Positions 1 through 7,404 of a stretch of DNA of 59,169 nt are shown in pieces. Made by a program: the position numbers and the translations under genes. The notes beneath the pieces were generated by a model, which saw nothing but the letters and a program-made list of their open reading frames with translations, did not search any database and had not been told where the DNA came from. The stretch is from Rhodonellum psychrophilum GCM71 = DSM 17998 (GTDB lineage Bacteria; Bacteroidota; Bacteroidia; Cytophagales; Cyclobacteriaceae), in the NCBI RefSeq assembly GCF_000381545.1, contig NZ_KB906681.1, positions 141,609 to 200,777 on the forward strand, in the 5' to 3' direction. Position 1 is the first letter of the stretch; each line of letters begins with the position of its first letter.

Positions 1-447
1 CTTATGGAATCAAAATCTACGCGCGTAGTGCAATCTACGCCGCAGGCAATCTACCCTCTACCCCTTTTGAAGGGTAGATTTGGTTCTGATTAGGTGTCCA
101 AATTGGAGAAGCCTGCGGCGTAGATTCCCTTCGTTCCTTCGGGGTAGATGCCTTCGGCGTAGAAAGGGTTATGCTGCAGTTGATGGATTGAATTGGGGAT
201 TCGATTCGCAAAAACATTCAAACAAAAAAATTGGATTGCATAACTTATGGAATCAAAATCTACGCGCATAGCGCAATCGACGCCGAAGGCATTCTACCCT
301 CTACTTTATCAATTTAAAACAACGCCATTGAATCCAAACGACTGCCTTATGCTAAATATGTCTACGCGCATAGCGCAATCTACGCCGCAGGCAATCTACC
401 TTCTACATTCTAAATTCAAACAATGCCATTGAATCCACACGACTTCC
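1..447. repeat. GCGTAGA-rich repeat array upstream of the sugar symporter
   Basis: Three direct copies of a unit carrying the core TCTACGCGCrTAGyGCAATC followed by TACGCCGmAGGCA and TCTACC lie at about 1-60, 244-350 and 360-447. The last two also share a tail containing GCCATTGAATCCA, giving a unit of about 105 bp. Between copies 1 and 2 (about 110-170) the same motifs occur on the other strand (GCCTGCGGCGTAGA and GCCTTCGGCGTAGA). The last copy ends only about 10 nt before the ATG of the symporter gene. The cores are GC-rich and palindrome-like (TCTACGC/GCGTAGA) in an otherwise AT-rich spacer. The function is unknown. The window starts inside the array, so its full extent is not seen. Confidence 0.8.
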
Positions 448-457
448 TTATTGAAAA

Positions 458-1753
458 ATGACAAAAAAACCACTCGTCCCAAAATCCCTCCTTGTCCCTT
501 TTATCCTGATCACTTCTCTTTTTGCCCTGTGGGGATTTGCGAACGACATCACGAACCCGATGGTAGCCACTTTTAAACGGGTTTTGGAATTGAACAATGT
601 TCAAGCATCTTGGGTGCAGATGGCATTTTATGGGGGTTATTTTACCATGGCTTTGCCGGCAGCGATTTTTGTGAAGCGCTATACCTACAAAAAAGGGGTG
701 ATTTTCGGCTTGAGTCTTTATGCTTTTGGGGCACTCCTCTTCTACCCAGCCGCAGCTTGGGAAAGCTATTTCTTTTTTCTCATTGCATTGTATATCCTCA
801 CCTTCGGACTTGCCTTCTTGGAGACCACTTCCAATCCCTATATCCTTTCTATGGGATCGGAAGAAACCGCTACCCAAAGATTGAACTTTGCCCAAGCCTT
901 TAATCCTATGGGCGCACTGGCTGGATTATTCGTTGCCAAGGAATTTATCCTCGACGCTTTGGAATCCAACAACAGGAGTTCTGATGGCAGTTTGCTCTAC
1001 GACTCCCTGGATGTTTCCGCCAAGGCAATTGTCCGCAGCAATGATCTGATGGTCATCCGAGATCCTTACGTGCTGTTGGGAATATTCGTGATCTTTATGA
1101 TCGTTCTGATCTTGTTGGTCAAAATGCCTGAAAGCAAGGAGAAAAACGGGAATTTAGACTTTTTGCCTTCCATGAAACGGTTATGGACGAATCCCCATTT
1201 TGTGGAAGGAGTAATTGCCCAGATGTTTTATGTAGGCGCTCAAATCATGTGCTGGACCTATATCTATCAATATGCCGAAGTCTTGGGAATAGAGAATGCC
1301 GATGCCGTAAATTACGCTTACGCTGCATTGATTGTCTTTTTGACAGGAAGATGGATCTGCACGTATCTTTTGAGATTCATCTCTTCAGAAAAACTCCTTT
1401 ACTACTTTTCCATTCTGGCCATGATCCTTGTCTTGGGAACAATGTTTATACAAGGCATGGCAGGATTGTACTGCTTGGTGGGCGTTTCCTTTGCGATGTC
1501 ACTGATGTTTCCGACGATTTATGGAATCGCTTTGGAAGGTCTGGGGGAAGACGCAAAATACGGCGCAGCATTCTTGGTGATGGCGATCGTGGGCGGTGCC
1601 ATCATGCCGACGCTTCAGGGAATGATCTTGGATATCGGAGGGACAGGTTATGCCGATACCTTCATCCTTGGCGTTCCGGAAGTCAATTTCTCCTTTATCC
1701 TTCCCTTGCTTTGCTTTGCAGTTGTGGGTGTCTTTGCGTTCAGAAGGATTTGA
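458..1753 (+). CDS. FHS-family sugar:H+ symporter (FucP-like MFS permease)
   Basis: A 431-residue inner-membrane protein with about 12 hydrophobic segments, close to the usual length of FucP/GluP-type transporters. The first helix carries LWGFANDITNPMV, the hallmark of the fucose-galactose-glucose:H+ symporter (FHS) family within the MFS. A conserved ETTSNPY stretch follows near residue 125, and the usual charged cytoplasmic loop (KEKNGNLDF) lies mid-protein. Family knowledge says it imports a monosaccharide with protons; which sugar cannot be told from sequence. The ATG at 458 has no Shine-Dalgarno sequence, as is usual in Bacteroidota, and sits directly behind the last unit of the upstream repeat array. 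It converges on the SDR gene with a 48-bp gap. No sugar catabolic operon is attached. Confidence 0.88.
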   Translation: MTKKPLVPKSLLVPFILITSLFALWGFANDITNPMVATFKRVLELNNVQASWVQMAFYGGYFTMALPAAIFVKRYTYKKGVIFGLSLYAFGALLFYPAAAWESYFFFLIALYILTFGLAFLETTSNPYILSMGSEETATQRLNFAQAFNPMGALAGLFVAKEFILDALESNNRSSDGSLLYDSLDVSAKAIVRSNDLMVIRDPYVLLGIFVIFMIVLILLVKMPESKEKNGNLDFLPSMKRLWTNPHFVEGVIAQMFYVGAQIMCWTYIYQYAEVLGIENADAVNYAYAALIVFLTGRWICTYLLRFISSEKLLYYFSILAMILVLGTMFIQGMAGLYCLVGVSFAMSLMFPTIYGIALEGLGEDAKYGAAFLVMAIVGGAIMPTLQGMILDIGGTGYADTFILGVPEVNFSFILPLLCFAVVGVFAFRRI

Positions 1754-1801
1754 AAAGGGGGAAATCAAGCCACGATAAAAATCCCCCATTCAAAACCTAT
1801 A

Positions 1802-2563
1802 TTATCCCCCTGCCAAAATCCCGCCGTCAATGGTGTAGGAACTGCCAGTGATCCAACTCGCATCCTCTGAGGAAAGGAAAAGGACCAATTTTGCGATGTC
1901 CTCAGGGGCACCCAATCTCTTGAGCAAGGTGGCTTTTCCGGCATTGGCAACGGCCTCTCCGGGATTGGGAAAAGCGACTGCCGAAGCATGGATAAACGGG
2001 GTATCCACCGGACCTGGACAAACACTGTTGATCCGGATAGTCGGGCCATAATCCACTGCCAACTGCTTGGCCAATGCCACAAGAGCCGCCTTGGAAGCAC
2101 AATAAGCGGGGTGATTGGGAAAGGATTTAAAGGCTGCGATAGAGGCATTGACCACTACGGAAGCCGATGGTCTCTTCAGCATTTCCGGCAAAGCATATTT
2201 GAGAAGAAAATAGACACTGTCCACATTTGTACGGAAGGTATCGTCCCAGACCTCCGGTGCCAGATCGGTGAGCGAACCCAGACCGAGCATTCCAGCATTC
2301 GTGACCACACCATCCAATTGTCCAAAATGCGCTATGGCCAATTCCACCAGATTTTGATTGAAGGCAAGATCTCCCACATCACCTACCAAAAAAATGCATT
2401 CCCCATTAAAGGGCAGCAATTCCTCCAAAAGCACCTTGCCTTTGTTTGCATCCCTCCCCGTGACAAGTAGGCTGGCTCCCTCCTTCGCAAAACTTAAGGC
2501 AATGGCCTTGCCCATGCCACTTGTGGCTCCGGTGATGATAAATGTCTTGTGAAGAAGTTTCAA
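1802..2563 (-). CDS. SDR-family NAD(P)-dependent oxidoreductase
   Basis: A 253-residue classical short-chain dehydrogenase/reductase. The N-terminus shows the Rossmann cofactor motif TGATSGMGKA (about residues 11-20), then the NAG stretch (VVTNAGMLG). A catalytic Ser in VVNASIAAF is followed by YCASK (YxxxK), and the substrate-loop region PGPVDTPF comes next. The C-terminus ITGSSYTIDGG is typical of the family. TGRDANKG after beta-2 has an Arg where NADP-preferring enzymes often have one, but cofactor choice is uncertain. The substrate is unknown. The gene stands alone, convergent with the upstream symporter and divergent from the ABC-F gene. Confidence 0.9.
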   Translation of the reverse strand: MKLLHKTFIITGATSGMGKAIALSFAKEGASLLVTGRDANKGKVLLEELLPFNGECIFLVGDVGDLAFNQNLVELAIAHFGQLDGVVTNAGMLGLGSLTDLAPEVWDDTFRTNVDSVYFLLKYALPEMLKRPSASVVVNASIAAFKSFPNHPAYCASKAALVALAKQLAVDYGPTIRINSVCPGPVDTPFIHASAVAFPNPGEAVANAGKATLLKRLGAPEDIAKLVLFLSSEDASWITGSSYTIDGGILAGG

Positions 2564-2925
2564 TTGCTTTTGAATTTTGGTAAAACCTGAGAAATAATAT
2601 CCAATACAAATATGTGGAAATTGGGATTTTAATTGTCCACTCCCCCTGGTTTTCTTTCATCCTCCTGGTGATCATCCTCTGTGGCATGTAGTGGAAGGAT
2701 TTAAAAAACAAAGCATTTGCACACTGCAAAGTTTTCAATAGCGCTTTCCCATGGCCCGCCATCAACTAACTTCATTGTATTAAAGTCAATTCTGCAATAT
2801 TCCCGAATATTATTGATAATCTATTGGTTATGCATGATACAAATTACAATAAGGGAATGCATAACGCTTTTTCTTTTGGAATTTCGTATCTTTGTGACTT
2901 CAAAAAAACAAGGAAAAAAAATTAA
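2564..2925. other. Divergent intergenic region, SDR / ABC-F
   Basis: About 360 bp between two divergent genes. AT-rich in its right half. Apart from the -7-like box listed separately at 2887-2894, I see no gene, repeat copy or strong hairpin. Confidence 0.6.
2887..2894 (+). promoter_or_regulatory. Bacteroidota-type -7 box for the ABC-F gene
   Basis: TATCTTTG matches the TAnnTTTG consensus used by the Bacteroidota primary sigma factor and lies 31 nt before the ATG. A clear -33 TTTG at the expected spacing is not obvious, so this is a moderate call. Confidence 0.5.
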
Positions 2926-4542
2926 ATGATTTCAGTCGACAATCTCTCTCTCAAATTTGGCAAAAGAACCCTATTTGATGAAGTTAGCCTTAAATTCATC
3001 CCCGGAAACTGTTATGGCGTCATCGGTGCCAACGGTGCAGGAAAATCCACCTTTCTGAAGATTCTCTCTGGGGAAATCGACAGTACCAGCGGAGCTGTCA
3101 ACATCTCTCCCGGCCAAAGAATGGCGGTTTTGAGTCAAAATCACTTTGAATTTGATGAGATAGAGGTATTGAAAACCGTCATCATGGGGCACAAAAAGCT
3201 CTACGCCATCTTGGAAGAAAAAGATGCCATCTACATGAAGGAGGATTTTTCCGAAGCAGATGGGATCCGTGCCTCTGAATTGGAAGGTGAATTTGCCGAA
3301 ATGGATGGTTGGAATGCAGAATCAGATGCTGCCTCCATGCTTTCCGGATTGGGTATATCCGAAAACCTTCACAATCTGAAAATGAAGGAACTTGCCGGAA
3401 ATCAAAAAGTAAGGGTATTATTGGCCCAAGCCCTATTTGGCAACCCGGACATCCTTATCCTGGATGAACCTACCAATGATCTGGATTCAGAAACCATCAA
3501 TTGGTTGGAAGATTTCTTGGTGAATTTCAAAAACTTGGTCATCGTGGTTTCCCACGACAGGCATTTTCTGGATGCTGTTTCGACCCATATCGTCGATATT
3601 GATTTCTCCAAAATCAGGATCTACTCAGGAAACTATACCTTCTGGTATGAATCTTCCCAATTGGCAGCCAAGCAGAAGACTGACCAAAACAAAAAAGTGG
3701 AAGAGAAAAGAAAGGAACTCCTTTCCTTTATCGAACGATTTTCCGCCAACGTGGCCAAATCAAAACAAGCCACTTCCAGAAAGAAAATGCTGGAAAAACT
3801 CAACGTGGATGATATCCAGCCTTCCACCCGTAAATATCCGGGCATCATTTTCAAACCTGAAAGAGAAGCCGGTGATCAAATCTTCATGTCTGAAGGATTG
3901 GAATTGAAGGATGATGAAAACATCTATTTTACGGATGTCAACCTGATGTTGGAAAAAGGAGATAAGGTAGCCTTCGTCTCCAAAACCAAACAGGCCGTAA
4001 CCAAATTCTTCCAAACGATCATGGAAGAAATACCGGTTCAAAAAGGCAGTTTCAAATGGGGAGTTACGATCAACAAAGCCTATTTGCCCAACGACAACTC
4101 CAAATATTTTGCGACGGATCAAAACCTGATCAATTGGTTGAGCCAATATTCCACCAATCAGGAAGAAGCCTATGTCCGTACTTTCTTGGGCAGGATGCTG
4201 TTCACGGGAGAGGATTCACTCAAGAAATCAAGTGTGCTCTCAGGTGGTGAAAAGGTGCGTTGCATGATCTCCAGGATGATGCTCCAGAATCCAAACCTTT
4301 TGGTTATGGACGAACCGACCAATCACTTGGACTTGGAATCCATCACCGCATTCAACAATACCATTATCGAATTCAATGGCACCGTGATGATGACCTCCTA
4401 CGATTATGCCTTTGTGGAATCTTCCGCAAACAGGATCGTGGAATTCACCCCAAAAGGGACCATCGACAAGCGCATGCCTTATGAAGATTACTTGGCGAGT
4501 GAAGAAGTAAAAGCGCTCAGGGAAAAAATGTACAGCAAATAA
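2926..4542 (+). CDS. ABC-F family ATPase with an asymmetric second nucleotide-binding domain
   Basis: A 538-residue cytoplasmic protein with two tandem ABC domains and no membrane segments, so an ABC-F protein (ribosome-associated or resistance/translation-factor family). NBD1 has Walker A GANGAGKST (residues 34-42), a degenerate signature LAGNQ (156-160), Walker B LILDEPTNDLD and switch His in VVSHDRH. A charged linker follows (about residues 245-290). NBD2 has lost Walker A (VSKTKQAVTK, about 350-360) but keeps LSGGE (438-442) and Walker B LVMDEPTNHLD; its switch region reads TSYD instead of SHD. Composite site Walker A(1)/signature(2) is therefore intact while the other is degenerate on both faces. 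It probably acts on translating ribosomes; the subfamily is not resolved. The downstream symporter begins 12 nt after the stop, suggesting co-transcription. Confidence 0.9.
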   Translation: MISVDNLSLKFGKRTLFDEVSLKFIPGNCYGVIGANGAGKSTFLKILSGEIDSTSGAVNISPGQRMAVLSQNHFEFDEIEVLKTVIMGHKKLYAILEEKDAIYMKEDFSEADGIRASELEGEFAEMDGWNAESDAASMLSGLGISENLHNLKMKELAGNQKVRVLLAQALFGNPDILILDEPTNDLDSETINWLEDFLVNFKNLVIVVSHDRHFLDAVSTHIVDIDFSKIRIYSGNYTFWYESSQLAAKQKTDQNKKVEEKRKELLSFIERFSANVAKSKQATSRKKMLEKLNVDDIQPSTRKYPGIIFKPEREAGDQIFMSEGLELKDDENIYFTDVNLMLEKGDKVAFVSKTKQAVTKFFQTIMEEIPVQKGSFKWGVTINKAYLPNDNSKYFATDQNLINWLSQYSTNQEEAYVRTFLGRMLFTGEDSLKKSSVLSGGEKVRCMISRMMLQNPNLLVMDEPTNHLDLESITAFNNTIIEFNGTVMMTSYDYAFVESSANRIVEFTPKGTIDKRMPYEDYLASEEVKALREKMYSK

Positions 4543-4554
4543 GCAACCCTTCCG

Positions 4555-5952
4555 TTGTTACTCACAGCTGTCATTGTTTATATTTTCATCACCGTGGCGA
4601 TAGGTGCCTGGTCGTCAAAACTGGTCAAGAATTCCAATGATTTTGTTTTGGCGGGCAGGCAGCTCCCACTTTTTTTATCTGCATCTGCACTGTTTGCAAC
4701 TTGGTTTGGTTCGGAAACCATCTTTGGCGCTTCCTCAGAATATCTGGAAAATGGCCTCCAAGGAGTCATTGAAGACCCCTTTGGCGGAGCACTGTGCTTG
4801 ATCCTTTTTGGGATTTTTTATCTCAAACCCATGTACCGCATGAATGTGCTGACCATCGGGGATGTTTACAAAAGGATCTTTGGCAAAAAAGTGGAGTTTG
4901 TCGCTTCCATTTTTATGATCCCAGCCTATTTTGGTTACGTGGCGGCGCAGCTGGTGGCGCTTTCCTTGATATTTTCCAGCATCGCCGACATTTCGATGCT
5001 GCAGGGAATCCTTATCAGTGGTGGCATTGTGGTTTTCTACACCTTTCTTGGCGGGATGTGGGCGATTTCGATCACCGACTTCATCCAGACCACATTGATC
5101 GTGGTGGGCTTGATATGGGTTGCCGTCATGGTCGCCCAGCAAGCCGGGGGCGTCATGCCCATCCTGGAGTCCGCTCCTGAAGGCAGTTTTCAATTTTTCC
5201 CCGATGCCAATCCCATTTCCTGGATCAATTACCTTGGCGCTTGGATGATCATCGGCCTTGGAAGTATCCCCAGCCAGGACATCTACCAAAGGGTGATGTC
5301 TGCAAAATCCGAGAAAGTGGCGGTCAGATCCACCTATTTGGCCGGTGGGTTTTATGTGACTTTTGGCCTTCTTCCCTTGTTCATTGCCTTGGGCGCCAAG
5401 TACCTGTACCCTGAAATCTACCTGGAAAACAAACAAATGCTGCTGCCAGAGATGGTCCTCAGGCATGGAGGCCTACATGTCCAGATCCTTTTCTTTGGTG
5501 CCTTGATCTCCGCGATCATGAGTACCACGAGTTCAGGTCTATTGGCGCCAGCTGCCATCGTATCGGAAAACTTGATCCGGCCCTATTTCGGCGGGAAACT
5601 GAAAGACAAACACTTTCTTTGGATTTTGAGATTGAACATTATTGTTGTAGCGATTATTGCCACGCTATTGGCACAATGGAAATCCAATATTTATGAATTG
5701 GTAGCGGAAGCCTCCATTCTGATGTTGGTTTCTCTTTTTGTTCCCCTCACGGCGGGTCTCTATTGGAAAAGAGCTTCAGAAATGGGCGCTTTGTTGTCCA
5801 TCGTGCTGGGAATGATCTCCTATTTGGCATTTTCCACTTTAGAACTGCCTATTTATCCCCATATTGCAGCACTATGCGTCAGTGCATTGTCGATGCTTTG
5901 CGGCTCCCTTATTTTCCCCAATAAAACAAATCTTCATGCTTCAATATCCTAA
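4555..5952 (+). CDS. Sodium:solute symporter family transporter (SSS)
   Basis: A 465-residue integral membrane protein with about 12-13 hydrophobic segments. The N-terminal KNSNDFVLAGRQLPLFLSA with ATWFGSETIFGASSEY is the signature region of SSS (SLC5-like) Na+ symporters, and GSIPSQDIYQRVMSAKS is the conserved region after helix 6. The start is TTG: the reading frame is closed upstream by the stop of the ABC-F gene, the sequence is colinear with the family from MLLTAVIVY, and no earlier ATG exists. The substrate is unknown (the family carries sugars, proline, pantothenate, iodide and others). It lies between the ABC-F and rRNA methyltransferase genes, which it overlaps by 17 bp, so the three probably form one transcript. 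Confidence 0.88.
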   Translation: MLLTAVIVYIFITVAIGAWSSKLVKNSNDFVLAGRQLPLFLSASALFATWFGSETIFGASSEYLENGLQGVIEDPFGGALCLILFGIFYLKPMYRMNVLTIGDVYKRIFGKKVEFVASIFMIPAYFGYVAAQLVALSLIFSSIADISMLQGILISGGIVVFYTFLGGMWAISITDFIQTTLIVVGLIWVAVMVAQQAGGVMPILESAPEGSFQFFPDANPISWINYLGAWMIIGLGSIPSQDIYQRVMSAKSEKVAVRSTYLAGGFYVTFGLLPLFIALGAKYLYPEIYLENKQMLLPEMVLRHGGLHVQILFFGALISAIMSTTSSGLLAPAAIVSENLIRPYFGGKLKDKHFLWILRLNIIVVAIIATLLAQWKSNIYELVAEASILMLVSLFVPLTAGLYWKRASEMGALLSIVLGMISYLAFSTLELPIYPHIAALCVSALSMLCGSLIFPNKTNLHASIS

Positions 5953-7120
5953 AATCACCCTCCTCAAAGGAAAAGAAATTTCCATCATCAGAAAACACCA
6001 TTGGATCTTTTCCGGTGCGATCGACAAAAAAGATCCCGATTTGGAAAACGGACAATTGGTCCAGGTTTTCAGTGCCAGAGACCTATTTTTGGGAATCGGA
6101 CATTACCAAAACGGATCCATCATGGTGCGGATGATCTCATACGAGGAGGCGCCTATTGATCTGGATTTTTGGGAAAAACGAATTGGGTTGGCTTACGCAA
6201 TGCGACAAAGCTTATTATTGACCAGCAGTCAAGAAACCAATGTGTACCGGCTGATCCATGCCGAAGGCGACGGATTGCCGGGATTGATCATTGATTTTTA
6301 TAATGGTACTGCTGTGATCCAGGCCCATTCCATTGGGATGGTCCAGCATTTTGATGACCTTACCAATGCCCTTCAAAAAGTGTACGGAGACGGTTTAAAA
6401 GCCGTTTATGACAAAAGCGCAGAGACCCTTCCCAAAAACCTTCCGGGAATCCAAAACAAAATGCTCTTCGGGACACCCGAAACCAATCTTGTTCAGGAAT
6501 ACGGTTGTACCTATGCCATCGATTGGGAGCATGGCCAAAAGACAGGTTTTTTTGTTGACCAAAGGGAAAACAGAAAACTTTTCGGCAGCTACGCAAAAGG
6601 GAAAAAAGTCCTGAATGCATTCTGCTATTCGGGCGGATTTTCGGTTTCCGCCTTAAATGCGGGCGCAAAAGAAGTGCATTCTGTGGACATTTCTGCCAAA
6701 GCGATCGCCCTGACCGAGGAGAATGTGGCCTTAAACCCGGGTTTTGAAGGCACGCACAAAGCCATTGTCGCGGATGTGGTCGAGTACATCCGGGAAATCG
6801 ACTTGGATTATGACCTCATTGTCTTGGATCCACCGGCATTTGCCAAGAACATCAAATCCCGTCACAATGCCATCAAGGCGTATAAAAAGCTGAATACCGA
6901 GACGCTTAAACATATCAAATCAGGGGGGATTTTATTCACCTTTTCCTGTTCACAGGTGATTGACAAACAGCTTTTCGCCAACACGATCACTGCCGCCGCA
7001 ATCGAATCCGGGAGGAATGTCCGAATCCTCCATTACCTCTCCCAGCCTGCCGACCATCCGATCAATATTTTCCATCAGGAAACCGAGTATTTGAAAGGAT
7101 TGGTGCTGTTTGTGGAATAG
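5936..7120 (+). CDS. Class I SAM-dependent rRNA methyltransferase, RlmI-like (PUA + Rossmann)
   Basis: About 394 residues. An N-terminal PUA-like RNA-binding domain (KGKEISIIRKHHWIFSGAI through LFLGIGHYQ) is followed by a small beta domain (RLIHAEGDGLPGLIID) and a Rossmann methyltransferase. SAM-binding motif I is NAFCYSGGFSVSAL, the acidic residue after beta-2 is in VHSVDISAKA, and motif IV is VLDPPAFAK. This order is that of the RlmI/YwbD family, which methylates a cytosine at C5 in 23S rRNA; the exact target is inferred. I chose ATG 5936 (MLQYPKIT) because homology starts there. Upstream residues in the same open frame are only the overlap with the symporter gene. Confidence 0.88.
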   Translation: MLQYPKITLLKGKEISIIRKHHWIFSGAIDKKDPDLENGQLVQVFSARDLFLGIGHYQNGSIMVRMISYEEAPIDLDFWEKRIGLAYAMRQSLLLTSSQETNVYRLIHAEGDGLPGLIIDFYNGTAVIQAHSIGMVQHFDDLTNALQKVYGDGLKAVYDKSAETLPKNLPGIQNKMLFGTPETNLVQEYGCTYAIDWEHGQKTGFFVDQRENRKLFGSYAKGKKVLNAFCYSGGFSVSALNAGAKEVHSVDISAKAIALTEENVALNPGFEGTHKAIVADVVEYIREIDLDYDLIVLDPPAFAKNIKSRHNAIKAYKKLNTETLKHIKSGGILFTFSCSQVIDKQLFANTITAAAIESGRNVRILHYLSQPADHPINIFHQETEYLKGLVLFVE

Positions 7121-7152
7121 TGGAGTATGAAATCAAATAAAACGGGAATTTT

Positions 7153-7252
7153 CCATTGTTAACCAATAGGGTGTAATCAAAAATAGTCAACAAAAAATTG
7201 ATTGTCAGTCAATTACAATATTGAATTGAGTCCGAATTGCATAAAACGGGTT
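7153..7252 (+). repeat. Dispersed AACCCG/TATGCA element, copy A (right part only)
   Basis: Contains the conserved block CCAATAGGGTGtAATCAAAA, AGTCAACA and the right terminal motif TTGCATAAAACGGGTT. The left terminal repeat and left hairpin of the family are missing or unrecognisable, so this copy is truncated. It lies in the convergent gap behind the rRNA methyltransferase gene, in the same orientation as the other copies. Confidence 0.7.
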
Positions 7253-7359
7253 AAACGGTCTGGCATGTACCACCCATAGGTATTCATAAGAAAAATAATC
7301 AGTAACCTGACATCCAATTTGTATCCTTTGGGCTTGAGGTTACGATGGAAAGCATAAAG

Positions 7360-7386
7360 AAACGGCACGGAAAATCCATGCCGTTT
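7360..7386. terminator. Bidirectional rho-independent terminator
   Basis: Stem AAACGGCA / TGCCGTTT with an 11-nt loop, followed by a T run on the plus strand and, read on the minus strand, a TTTCTTTAT tail. It sits between the convergent rRNA methyltransferase and M14 peptidase genes and can serve both. Confidence 0.65.
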
Positions 7387-7404
7387 TTTTACTTTATAAA
7401 CCTA

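Noticed and set aside
1757-1788. Terminator between the sugar symporter and SDR genes
   Set aside because: Only a 6-bp GGGGGA/TCCCCC stem with a long loop and no clear T run; too weak to list as a feature.
4735-5466. Long antisense ORF opposite the sodium:solute symporter gene
   Set aside because: Codon-phase shadow of a clear membrane-transporter gene; the translation lacks domain features. Similar shadows opposite pntAA (39480-40004) and batC (52488-53048) were also dropped.
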